A stretch of DNA of 64,000 bases from Paenibacillus sp. J2TS4 (GTDB taxonomy: Bacteria > Bacillota > Bacilli > Paenibacillales > NBRC-103111). Both the position numbers and the translations under genes were made by a program. Location of the stretch: NCBI RefSeq assembly GCF_018403245.1, contig NZ_BOSH01000018.1, forward strand, positions 50,444 through 114,443. Direction: 5' to 3'. The notes under the pieces are model-generated. The model saw only the letters and a program-made list of their open reading frames with translations. It did not search any database and was not told the DNA's origin. Below, piece after piece: positions 41,310 to 49,400 of the stretch; within the stretch, counting starts at the first letter, position 1, and the number at the start of each line of letters is the position of its first letter.

Positions 41310-42332
41310 TTATTGCTGGGTGATTCCCAGCCGTTCGATGATTTCCTTGTTCATTTCAAATTCCGATTTGATTTTATCCATGACTTCCTCGCCTGTCAGC
41401 AGTTGCATGGCCAAATTGTTCGACTTCAGGAAGGATTGGAACTGCTCCGAGCGAATCGCATCGGTAAACTTTTCTTCTAGGAAAGCGACGATCTCATCCG
41501 GCGTTTCGGATGGGATCAAGATCATTTTCCAAACGCTCATATCGATATCAAAGCCTTGCTCCTTCATCGTGGGCACATCGGGAAGCTCCTCGAAGCGCTC
41601 CGGCGAGAAGATGCCGAGCATACGGATCGTTCCCGCTTCCACCTGCGGTAACAGATCGAACGGATGGCCCGCAATCGTATCAACGTGTCCGCCAACGAGT
41701 GCCGTCGTAGCCGGATTCGAGCCTTTGAACGGAACGTCGCTCGCCTGAATGCCGGCTTGCTTGAAGAATTCGGCCTGCGCCAGATGCGGGAACGAACCGG
41801 AACCGGAATGACCGAATTTCAGCGTTTTCCCGGAATCTTTCTCCTTCAATAAATCCTCAAGCGTTTGCCAAGGGGAATTGGCATGGACCGCCAAAATGAT
41901 AGGCTCGTACGTGATCCCTGCAATCGCCTTGAAGTCATCGATGCTGTAATTGACTTTCCGAAGCGTAGGCTGCGCGGTCATGACTCCGCTCGCTTCCAGC
42001 ACAATCGTGTAACCGTCTCCTTTGGATTTAGCGACTTCAGCCGTAGCAATGGTTCCGTTCGCTCCGTCGCGATTGGAAATAACAACCGGCTGTCCGATGT
42101 CCTTGCTGACGATATCGGCTAGAGCTCTGGACATAATATCCGAACCGCCGCCGGCCGCCCACGGAACAACAAACGTGATCGGCTTCTTCGGATAATTCAA
42201 ATCCCCGTCCTGTCCAGCGGTTTTCCCGGCATTGGACGGTTCGGAACCGGTTTGCGAATTCGTGCCGCAAGCCGCAAGAAGCGTACTGAGCGCAATGATA
42301 AGCGCAATGGAAATAAAAAATGTTTTTCTCAT
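41310..42332 (-). CDS. tctC: Tripartite tricarboxylate transporter binding lipoprotein TctC
   Basis: This 340-residue protein has a lipoprotein signal with Cys22 (LLAAC-GTN), then the Bug/TctC fold: YPKKPITFVVPWAAGGGSDI near 47, the family hallmark, followed by ISNRDGANGTIATAEVAKSK, the anion-binding loop, and GHSGSGSFPHLAQAEFFKQA. It binds carboxylates outside the cell and delivers them to TctAB. Being first in the operon and separated by a terminator fits high output. The upstream region carries two IclR-like palindromes. Confidence 0.92.
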   Translation of the reverse strand: MRKTFFISIALIIALSTLLAACGTNSQTGSEPSNAGKTAGQDGDLNYPKKPITFVVPWAAGGGSDIMSRALADIVSKDIGQPVVISNRDGANGTIATAEVAKSKGDGYTIVLEASGVMTAQPTLRKVNYSIDDFKAIAGITYEPIILAVHANSPWQTLEDLLKEKDSGKTLKFGHSGSGSFPHLAQAEFFKQAGIQASDVPFKGSNPATTALVGGHVDTIAGHPFDLLPQVEAGTIRMLGIFSPERFEELPDVPTMKEQGFDIDMSVWKMILIPSETPDEIVAFLEEKFTDAIRSEQFQSFLKSNNLAMQLLTGEEVMDKIKSEFEMNKEIIERLGITQQ

Positions 42333-42365
42333 GGATGACCCTCCTACAAGTCAGTTGTTCGTTTA

Positions 42366-42383
42366 ATAGAACGCCCGTTCTAT
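42366..42383. promoter_or_regulatory. Palindrome ATAGAAC-GCCC-GTTCTAT, candidate IclR operator
   Basis: Perfect 7-bp arms around GCCC, 34 bp before the tctC start. It shares the GTTCTAT half-site with the second site at 42502. Confidence 0.5.
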
Positions 42384-42501
42384 CGAGTATTTTATTCAGA
42401 TTAATCGTTTTCAATTAAACGCTTTCATCAAACACCTTCATCCCCCTTTCGGAAGATCGCCATGCCCTGCATCTTATTTTCGGCAATCAACGAATTTATT
42501 T

Positions 42502-42517
42502 GTTCTATATATGGAAC
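42502..42517. promoter_or_regulatory. Palindrome GTTCTATATATGGAAC, candidate IclR operator
   Basis: Seven of eight base pairs are symmetric, and the ATATAT core flanked by GTTC/GGAAC resembles sites bound by IclR regulators of acid-sugar pathways. It lies upstream of tctC, next to the IclR gene. Confidence 0.55.
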
Positions 42518-42602
42518 TATAAACCATATTTGAAACTATTATTTACCTTATAATAAATTCTCTTTCGTTGTCAACCCTCATTTGCAGTATAAAAAAAGTC
42601 AA

Positions 42603-42620
42603 AAGGCCCCTAAGGGCCTT
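42603..42620 (-). terminator. Terminator after the IclR gene
   Basis: AAGGCCC / GGGCCTT with a CTAA loop. On the minus strand it leads into a T-run (seven A residues at 42591-42597 on the plus strand). Confidence 0.75.
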
Positions 42621-42652
42621 CTCATGTTATTTCATCCATCAGATGAACAGAC

Positions 42653-43447
42653 TTATAAATGGGGCTGCTTTCGATTTGCAGAATACCCCAGTTTTCCGGA
42701 AACGATCTGTGCGGTTTCCAACAGGACAGGAATAGCTTGCATGGCCACTTCCTGGCTGAATCGATACGTCGGTCCGGCCACGGCGATGGCGGATATCAAT
42801 GTGTTTCCCGAATCGAACAGCGGCGCAGAGATGGCAATGACGTCCTCCCGGTCCTCCATTTTGTTCCAGGAAAATCCTTGCTCTCTATTCTTTTGCAATT
42901 CTTCTTCCAAAATCGAACGATCCGTAATGGTATGCTGCGTTCTTTGGGGCAATCCGACTTCGTCGATAATCCGGTTTCGCTGCTCAGAATCCATGTAAGC
43001 GAGAAAGACTTTACCGGCTGCCGTACAATGCAGCATAATTCTTTTGCCAATATAGGAAAGCAATCCGACGGAATGTTGACAATCGATCTTATCGATATAC
43101 ACCCCTTGATTACCGTCGCGGTGAACGAGGTGAATCGTTTCCCCGGTTCTTCTGCCAAGTTCCACCAGATGTGGGTGGGCGATGCTTCTTACACTTAAGC
43201 TTTCGATCATCGCTCCGTTGAATTGTAATATTTTAAAGCCCAATTTATATTTTTTGGTTTCGTCGTTACGAACGACGTAGTCTCTGTTCGATAATGCTGA
43301 CATAATGCGATGCACCGTACTCTTCGTAAGTCCCGATCGTTCTGCAACCTCCGTAAGCCCCATGCCGTTTGGGCCTGAATCTTTCAATGCTTCCAATATA
43401 TCTAAAGCCTTCAGGGAAGAATCATGCTGTTGTTCTTCTTTTACCAT
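42653..43447 (-). CDS. IclR-family transcriptional regulator
   Basis: This 264-residue regulator has an N-terminal winged helix (SLKALDILEALKDSGPNGMG then LTEVAERSGLTKSTVHRIMS) and a GAF-like effector domain (HLVELGRRTGETIHLVHRDG, GKRIMLHCTAAGKVFLAYM, ISAPLFDSGNTLISAIAVAG). Effectors of this family are usually the pathway's own carboxylates. It is transcribed in the same direction as the tct operon, upstream of it, and ends in its own terminator. Two palindromes lie between. The ATG at 43447 follows GGAGGGTCATAT; the longer frame has no RBS. Confidence 0.9.
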   Translation of the reverse strand: MVKEEQQHDSSLKALDILEALKDSGPNGMGLTEVAERSGLTKSTVHRIMSALSNRDYVVRNDETKKYKLGFKILQFNGAMIESLSVRSIAHPHLVELGRRTGETIHLVHRDGNQGVYIDKIDCQHSVGLLSYIGKRIMLHCTAAGKVFLAYMDSEQRNRIIDEVGLPQRTQHTITDRSILEEELQKNREQGFSWNKMEDREDVIAISAPLFDSGNTLISAIAVAGPTYRFSQEVAMQAIPVLLETAQIVSGKLGYSANRKQPHL

Positions 43448-43623
43448 ATATGACCCTCCGTTCCATAAATAAAACAACTCACTATACCACATACTATCAT
43501 TTTACCTATCCATTGGGAAGATGCGGAAGGTATGGCGGGAATTGCGACGGCCGCGATTGGCGGTCGCTTGGGAGCAGCAATGCAGGGTCCACGAATCCGT
43601 TCTTGGCCCAGTTCCGAAAGCCT

Positions 43624-43723
43624 GCAGGCAAAGCCAAAAAGGCCTCCATCCCCAGAAGTCGGGACGAAGGCCGCTTAACTCTTTTTATTTTGTTGTACTG
43701 CCTAGAGGGCGGGCTGCAGTTCA
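43624..43723 (-). repeat. mqo 3' tail and terminator (right-hand copy)
   Basis: This holds the last codons of mqo plus the hairpin GGCCTTCGTCCC / GGGATGGAGGCC with TTAACTC flank. It matches 34475-34572 over its full length with scattered differences. It ends the intact mqo transcript. Confidence 0.8.
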
Positions 43724-45201
43724 CTCTTTAGACAGAGGGCCTGCGCTGTAGAAGTATGAATTTCGTCGATAAGCTCAGGATTTTTCATTAATGACACGCC
43801 ATAAGAAGAAATCATTTCTTTTATTTTCGGTTCCCACTCTTTTATATGCTGCGGGAAGCATTTCTCTATTACTTCAAGCATAACCGAAACGGCGGTAGAA
43901 GCACCTGGAGAAGCACCGAGCAATGCCGCTATCGATCCATCCGCGGCACTAACCACTTCCGTACCAAATTGAAGCGTTCCTTTACCGGCAGCCGTATCTT
44001 TGATCACTTGCACACGTTGGCCAGCTACCAACAAACCCCAATCCTCACTTTTGGCATTCGGGATAAACTCTCGCAGCTCTTCCATGCGCTGTTCTTTCGA
44101 TAACATAACCTGCTGGATCAGGTATTTGGTCAAAGAAAGGTTTTTGGCACCTGCCGCCAACATCGTTATAACATTATTCGGCTTTATGGAACCTAACAAA
44201 TCAAACATGGAGCCGGTTTTTAAGAACTTGGGCGTGAAGCCGGCGAACGGTCCAAAGAGCAGCGATTTTTGATTATCGATAAATCTTGTGTCCAGATGCG
44301 GAACAGACATGGGAGGCGCACCAACTTTAGCTTTGCCGTATACTTTGGCATGATGCTGTGCAACAACCTCCGGATTATTGCACACCATAAATAGTCCGCT
44401 TACCGGGAAACCTCCAATATGTTTTCCTTCGGGTATACCGGACTTTTGCAGTAAGGGCAGGCTTCCTCCCCCGCCGCCGATAAAGACGAATTTGGCCGTA
44501 TGGCGTTCGACGCTGCCGCTATCGACATTCCGCACTTTCAATTCCCACAAGCCGTCGCTGGTACGTTTAATACTGCCAACCTTATGTTTGTATTTAATAT
44601 TGACGTCTTTACTCTTTAAGTGGTCGAACAGCATTCGCGTTAAAGCGCCAAAGTTGACATCCGTACCGGATTCGATTCGTGTTGCCGCGATAGGTTCATT
44701 CAATGACCGGTCTTTCATAATAAGCGGAATCCATTCCATCAATTGGTCCGGGTCATCGGAGAATTCCATCCCTTGAAACAGCGGGTTGCTCGACATCGCT
44801 TCGTAACGTTTTTTCAAAAACGCTACATTCTGTTCCCCTTGAACTAAACTCATATGAGGCAAGGGCATGATAAAGTCCTGCGGATTGCGAATCAGATTGC
44901 TGTTTACAAGATAAGACCAGAACTGCATGGAAACTTGAAACTGTTCATTAACTTTAATAGCTTTGCTAATGTCTATCGATCCGTCCGGTTTTTCCGTTGT
45001 GTAGTTAAGCTCGCACAGTGCAGCATGCCCTGTTCCCGCATTATTCAATTCATTAGAGCTTTCCTCTCCCGCGCTGGCCAGCTTCTCCAACACTGTAATC
45101 TTCCAATCGGGGACTAATTCTTTCAACAGTGTCCCCAAAGTCGCACTCATAATTCCGGCACCAATCAAGATAACGTCTGTTTCGTTTTGTCTGTCACTCA
45201 T
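43702..45201 (-). CDS. mqo: Malate:quinone oxidoreductase
   Basis: This 499-residue FAD enzyme oxidises malate to oxaloacetate and passes electrons to the quinone pool at the membrane face. The FAD-binding start VILIGAGIMSATLGTLLKEL is near residue 9, EKLASAGEESSNELNNAGTG follows, and family blocks PLPHMSLVQGEQNVAFLKKR, FVFIGGGGGSLPLLQKSGIP and GGFPVSGLFM are present, ending ELQPAL. The start at 45201 (MSDRQNE) is preferred over a TTG-type start six codons earlier. Its terminal 20 codons plus terminator are duplicated 9.1 kb to the left, in part. It is monocistronic. Confidence 0.93.
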   Translation of the reverse strand: MSDRQNETDVILIGAGIMSATLGTLLKELVPDWKITVLEKLASAGEESSNELNNAGTGHAALCELNYTTEKPDGSIDISKAIKVNEQFQVSMQFWSYLVNSNLIRNPQDFIMPLPHMSLVQGEQNVAFLKKRYEAMSSNPLFQGMEFSDDPDQLMEWIPLIMKDRSLNEPIAATRIESGTDVNFGALTRMLFDHLKSKDVNIKYKHKVGSIKRTSDGLWELKVRNVDSGSVERHTAKFVFIGGGGGSLPLLQKSGIPEGKHIGGFPVSGLFMVCNNPEVVAQHHAKVYGKAKVGAPPMSVPHLDTRFIDNQKSLLFGPFAGFTPKFLKTGSMFDLLGSIKPNNVITMLAAGAKNLSLTKYLIQQVMLSKEQRMEELREFIPNAKSEDWGLLVAGQRVQVIKDTAAGKGTLQFGTEVVSAADGSIAALLGASPGASTAVSVMLEVIEKCFPQHIKEWEPKIKEMISSYGVSLMKNPELIDEIHTSTAQALCLKSELQPAL

Positions 45202-45821
45202 TTTTACCGTCCCTAACACGCTAGTATTTGAAAAAGATGCAGGCGCCCCCGCTTAGCCCCACAGCAAGACAGGGTGCGACCTGTGTCCACACCTTTTCTG
45301 GATCCATGAAAAACTGATTATAGTGTAACACTATCATTGATAGATTAACATATCTACTATTATATGATAGTTATCCTCTATTTTAAAGCTGGTAAATTTC
45401 AGTTGGTGAACAGAGATACTATTTAAAGTGCAGGTATCTCTGTTTGGAAACTATATTCTTTTTACGCTCATACATTCATTTGGAAACGCTGCTTTTGGCT
45501 TCATTTGAAAAGTTCACACTAGCCCATTCACCCTCACTCTAAGCCTCTCAATAGATTCTTGGATGCATGGTATATAAACATCATTAATTTTGTCTTTACT
45601 TACATCGCTTACAATAAATCCATCGGAGTCTAGACCATAACCTGCATATAATTTTACTATTTCAATCACCGCCTTTTACATTTCTCACTCCCCACCCAAT
45701 TTGCAATACACCAAAAAAACAGCAATATATAAAAATTGTACCGATTAGACAAATGGTATAATACGAATATGTGATTTACGGAACGAAAAGTATGAAGAAT
45801 AAAACAAGAGGAGTGTAATTC
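45202..45821. other. 620-bp region between mqo and the SRPBCC gene
   Basis: It contains the mqo promoter region, an inverted repeat AACAGAGATAC / GTATCTCTGTT (45409-45444) with a 14-base loop, and one weak minus-strand ORF at 45514-45669. Nothing else is supportable. Confidence 0.5.
45514..45669 (-). other. Weak 51-codon ORF, possible gene fragment
   Basis: A GTG directly after AAAAGGCG opens IEIVKLYAGYGLDSDGFIVS then DVSKDKINDVYIPCIQESIE and RLRVRVNGLV. Residue use looks protein-like, but the RBS touches the start. It could be an N-truncated remnant. No family recognised. Confidence 0.3.
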
Positions 45822-46250
45822 ATGGCAAATATCGAGCATATGCAAACGATTCATGCGCCCGCGACAGATGTATATAAAGCATTAACTACACGCCAAGGGC
45901 TGTCTGAAGTATGGACCCGAGAATTGAAGGTAAATGATCAGGTTGGGGCAATCAATGAATTTTACTTTGGTGACGACGACTTGACCAAAATGCAAATAAT
46001 CGAGCTAACCCCTCCAGAAAAAATTGAATGGTTATGTACAGAATCAGATCCTGAGTGGGTTGGTACTAGGGTCTCTTTTGAATTAAATGAGAATCGCGGC
46101 AAAACGAACATCATTCTGCGCCATTCCAACTGGAAGGAGGTAACAAATTTCTATCGGTTCTGCAACTATAATTGGGCAATGTTCCTATTTAGCCTAAAAA
46201 CCTACTGCGAAGACGGCACGGGACTCCCATATCAGGACAGGAAATTCTGA
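45822..46250 (+). CDS. SRPBCC (START/AHSA1-type) domain protein
   Basis: This 142-residue protein fits the AHSA1-like SRPBCC fold: HMQTIHAPATDVYKALTTRQ GL-SEVWT at the start, GDDDLTKMQIIELTPPEKIE W in the middle, TRVSFELNENRGKTNIILRH strands and a long C-terminal helix (FYRFCNYNWAMFLFSLKTYC). These barrels bind a hydrophobic ligand. GAGGAG lies 8 bases before the ATG. It stands alone, so no partner is evident. Confidence 0.85.
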   Translation: MANIEHMQTIHAPATDVYKALTTRQGLSEVWTRELKVNDQVGAINEFYFGDDDLTKMQIIELTPPEKIEWLCTESDPEWVGTRVSFELNENRGKTNIILRHSNWKEVTNFYRFCNYNWAMFLFSLKTYCEDGTGLPYQDRKF

Positions 46251-46275
46251 TCAAACCAACCAGCCATCCATCACC

Positions 46276-46878
46276 TCATCGTTGCCAATAATAAATGGCC
46301 AATTGCGTCCGATCGCGAAGTTCTAATTTATCTAATATAATAGAGAGCACATTTCGAACAGTACCGACACTCAGGAAAAGCTGATCAGCTATTTCTTTAT
46401 TCGACAGGCCTTGAGCAACTAATTCCACAATGTCCCTTTCACGATCCGTTAACCCTGCCAGCTTTATTCCGTCCGGTTCCACGATCGCTTTTAGAACATC
46501 GGCATCTAGTATCGTCGATCCGGCTTTTAACGCTCTTATTTGCTGTGCCATGGTTTCAATCGATGTCGATTTCAGCAAGTATCCTTCCGCCCCTGCTTTC
46601 AAGGCCATTCGAATATTATGCTCATCCCGAAACGTGGTCAACATCATGATCTGGATAGAAGGCCACTGTTGCTTGATCCTCTTCAAGCATTCAATTCCAT
46701 CCATCACCGGCATTTGGATGTCCATCAGTATCACATCCGGCAGTTCCAGTTGACATATTTCTATCGCCGCTTGTCCATTTCCTGCGGTGTTCACCACTTC
46801 AAAGTCTTCTTCCTTGCCAAGCAGCAACTGTAAACTCTGGCACACCAGCGGATCATCATCTACGATCAGAAGCCTCAT
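46276..46878 (-). CDS. NarL/LuxR-family response regulator
   Basis: This 200-residue protein has a receiver domain (MRLLIVDDDPLVCQSLQLLL, phospho-acceptor Asp in VILMDIQMPVMDG, Lys in YLLKS) and a LuxR helix-turn-helix (LTDRERDIVELVAQGLSNKE then IADQLFLSVGTVRN). AAGGAGGG lies 8 bases before the ATG at 46878, just after the kinase stop. With the kinase it probably controls the ABC exporter genes upstream in the same operon. Confidence 0.93.
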   Translation of the reverse strand: MRLLIVDDDPLVCQSLQLLLGKEEDFEVVNTAGNGQAAIEICQLELPDVILMDIQMPVMDGIECLKRIKQQWPSIQIMMLTTFRDEHNIRMALKAGAEGYLLKSTSIETMAQQIRALKAGSTILDADVLKAIVEPDGIKLAGLTDRERDIVELVAQGLSNKEIADQLFLSVGTVRNVLSIILDKLELRDRTQLAIYYWQR

Positions 46879-46882
46879 CCTG

Positions 46883-47953
46883 CTAACCCTCCTTGTCTGA
46901 CGGGATGACACCAACTAGCAAGAATCCGTTGTCTCGACTAATGGATAAGCTTCCCCCCAATGAGCGGGCTCGCATTTGCAATCCCCTTAGCCCGCTGCCT
47001 GTCGAATTGTTGGTTTGAACTGTGCCATTATCTCCAATCAACAAGCGCACAATCGAATCCGTTGCCTGTAAATCAATTTCGACTTTCGTGGCATTGCTAT
47101 GTCTGGCCACATTCGTTAAAGCCTCCTTTAAACATGCTTCTAACCATCCCCAGATGTGCGAAGGAACTCGCAGCATATCACCGGATTTATGAAATTCGAT
47201 ATTCATCTGTTGGAATTGATCCACAATGTTCTCAAAGCTATCAACACCGATTAACATCGTTGGTGTCATATTATGAACGGTATCCCTTAAATGGATCGTG
47301 CTTCGTTCTAACCGATTTTTCACTTCCTGCAGCAGTTGATTCGCCTCTTCGGGGTTCTTCACATACTCGTAAGCTTGTAAGGCAAGAGAAGCGCCGGTTA
47401 AATCATGACCCAGATGATCATGAAGTTCTCTGGATATACGATGCCTTTCCAATAATTCTGCGTGATGAGAAGCTTTCTTGTTTGCCTCTAATAAATCAAG
47501 CTTAATTCGTTCTAGCTCGTACCGAGCCTGACGTTGCTCATCCGCTTCCAGTATATATTTTTGCTGATTTTTCAATGCGATCCATGAGAAAGTGCCAAAA
47601 AAGAATCCCTGGAAATAGTACCAAAATAAAAAACTCGAAGCAGACGGAGTAAAGAATAAGCTAGCAAAAAGCAGGAGCGAAAAATACCATTTCCCTCTAA
47701 AGGCCAGCTCAAAAATCGGCAGCACCAATCCATAATAGCTAATATCCGTAATCGGAAAGTACAAAAAACATATCATCACATCCAAGCCTACGGACCACAC
47801 TGGCATGCGATAGCGCCATCTCAGACTGATCATTACGAGTAAAAGGAGAATCATAATAAAAGAACTTACCTTAGATCCCTCTAATATCCATAAATGAAAG
47901 AGCACGCCTGCTTGAAGAAAGCGCCATCCCTTCACAAACAGCATGGGCTCCAA
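46883..47953 (-). CDS. Sensor histidine kinase (HisKA_3 type)
   Basis: This 356-residue protein has about five membrane helices in the first 125 residues, a coiled linker (ALKNQQKYILEADEQRQARY then ELERIKLDLLEANKKASHHA), the dimerisation/phosphorylation motif ERHRISRELHDHLGHDLTGA, and a C-terminal ATPase domain with NVARHSNAT and GDNGTV...GSGLRGLQMRARSLG. There is almost no extracellular loop, typical of intramembrane-sensing kinases. The TTG start at 47953 is supported by AAGGAGGAAGACGATA just before it. Confidence 0.92.
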   Translation of the reverse strand: MEPMLFVKGWRFLQAGVLFHLWILEGSKVSSFIMILLLLVMISLRWRYRMPVWSVGLDVMICFLYFPITDISYYGLVLPIFELAFRGKWYFSLLLFASLFFTPSASSFLFWYYFQGFFFGTFSWIALKNQQKYILEADEQRQARYELERIKLDLLEANKKASHHAELLERHRISRELHDHLGHDLTGASLALQAYEYVKNPEEANQLLQEVKNRLERSTIHLRDTVHNMTPTMLIGVDSFENIVDQFQQMNIEFHKSGDMLRVPSHIWGWLEACLKEALTNVARHSNATKVEIDLQATDSIVRLLIGDNGTVQTNNSTGSGLRGLQMRARSLGGSLSISRDNGFLLVGVIPSDKEG

Positions 47954-47982
47954 TATCGTCTTCCTCCTTCATCCCAAGAATA

Positions 47983-48669
47983 TCAATGAATTTTCCGTAT
48001 GCTTCCAATAATCGAGAAGATTAGGGCATACAGCCATAATACAGCATTAATCAGAAGAAAATCGAGGAGGTTTGCTCCGAATACAACCCAATTCAGCCCT
48101 TCCGCGAGCCAAAAAGTTGGAAATAATATCGCAATCTTTTTTAACAGTGCAGGAAAGATATCTAACGGAATCATCAATCCTCCCAGTATGACAAACAAAA
48201 AAATGAGCGACATATACACTAGAAATGCTGAGTCCTTGCTGCGGCAAAACGAAATCCATGCCAATGCGATCGCTATAGCAGTAAAACTGAATGAAGTATA
48301 TAATACCAGAAGCCATAACGGCTGGTACAATTCATGGCCAACAAGGACACCGCCAATAACGATGATCATACATTGCATGACTAATAGGATGGAATACCCC
48401 AGAAGATTTTGACCTAAATATTGTGCATAACTAATGGGAGCGACCGCCAAGCGCTTGACGACTCCTTTCACGCGATCTTCCAGCAGAATCGATGTCAGAC
48501 GAATACCAGCAAACAGAATTACAATGCCAAAATACTGGTATCCATATGGAAGATGCGGCCAATCTTCTCCTTCAGGGAAAAAAATACAGACAATGGGAAG
48601 GAGCAAAAGGAAGACAACATTCGTCTTATTACCAAAGCTTCTTTTGATGGCGAAGCGAAAAATCGTCAC
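47983..48669 (-). CDS. ABC-2 type exporter permease, second subunit
   Basis: This 228-residue protein has six hydrophobic segments. The signature of ABC-2 permeases appears as EDRVKGVVKRLAVAPISYAQ YLGQNLLG in the first loop, and IFLFVILGGLMIPLDIFPAL then FPTFWLAEGLNW near the end. The start is a GTG that overlaps the preceding stop (GTGA), after GGGAGGAGG. A longer frame exists but runs antiparallel to no evidence. With its neighbour it forms the channel for the ATPase. Confidence 0.85.
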   Translation of the reverse strand: MTIFRFAIKRSFGNKTNVVFLLLLPIVCIFFPEGEDWPHLPYGYQYFGIVILFAGIRLTSILLEDRVKGVVKRLAVAPISYAQYLGQNLLGYSILLVMQCMIIVIGGVLVGHELYQPLWLLVLYTSFSFTAIAIALAWISFCRSKDSAFLVYMSLIFLFVILGGLMIPLDIFPALLKKIAILFPTFWLAEGLNWVVFGANLLDFLLINAVLWLYALIFSIIGSIRKIH

Positions 48670-49400
48670 GCCAATTTCCTCCTCCCAACAACAAGCATCA
48701 CAATAAACAAAACGCATATCACTGCTAATAAAATGTTCGCTAAGAACCATGCTTCACTCGGATTAGATTCATTCATCTCACCGATCGACATGAGAGCTAT
48801 GACAAGCGGATTCCCGTAAGAACCCATGAAGTCAAAGAAAGCATTGTTAGGCATAGGGAAAAATAATCCGGCCAATAGGATCAGTCCAACACCGTACGCA
48901 TCAACTAATCGTTCGGCCAATTTATTATTTTTTACGGTGAAGGCAAAAATTAAGGAAACAATGATCGATAAAACAGCCAGCAAGCAAATGTTATAGATAA
49001 TCCACGGCCAATTTCCCCATTCCACTCCCAAGACATATTGTGTATACAGCATCAGTATAATGCCAAGGAATACAGAAAAAACAACTCCGCACATCATAAT
49101 CGAAAAAGCATACATCGATTGATTAAATGGCAACGTATACATCCTTGTCCTATTTGCCGCGAATAGATCATTGTGGATCAGATACATGACAATCGAACCG
49201 CCAAAAAGTTGAAAACAAAGCACCAACGTCATGGCATTTTCATTAATATAGGGCACTCCCGATTCTGTTACCATTCCTGAAAGGATAAAGGAGAAAAGAG
49301 TGATGAGAATAATAGGAACCACAAGCAGCAGTAATAATACGATATAGTTTCTTACCATTCTAAGAGCAGTGAATCTGACCGTTGAAAGAACTCTCATCAT
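48666..49400 (-). CDS. ABC-2 type exporter permease, first subunit
   Basis: This 244-residue protein starts in an ATGA overlap with the ATPase stop and has six hydrophobic segments (NYIVLLLLLVVPIILITLFS, AMTLVLCFQLFGGSIVMYLI, FSIMMCGVVFSVFLGIILML, PWIIYNICLLAVLSIIVSLI, GLILLAGLFFPMPNNAFFDF, a last one near 220-238). FAANRTRMYTLPFNQSMYAF is the ABC-2 loop. It and the next permease form a heterodimer. Confidence 0.85.
   Translation of the reverse strand: MMRVLSTVRFTALRMVRNYIVLLLLLVVPIILITLFSFILSGMVTESGVPYINENAMTLVLCFQLFGGSIVMYLIHNDLFAANRTRMYTLPFNQSMYAFSIMMCGVVFSVFLGIILMLYTQYVLGVEWGNWPWIIYNICLLAVLSIIVSLIFAFTVKNNKLAERLVDAYGVGLILLAGLFFPMPNNAFFDFMGSYGNPLVIALMSIGEMNESNPSEAWFLANILLAVICVLFIVMLVVGRRKLA

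Noticed and set aside
43501..43623. Plus-strand frame reading GMAGIATAAIGGRLGAAMQG before the mqo terminator
   Set aside because: It has a Gly/Ala-rich, protein-like look, but no start, no RBS and no family I can name; possible remnant only.
34475..43723. Transposon or integrative element with direct-repeat ends
   Set aside because: No transposase, integrase or tRNA is present, and the 100-bp ends are diverged gene tails, so recombination between homologous tails is more likely than transposition.
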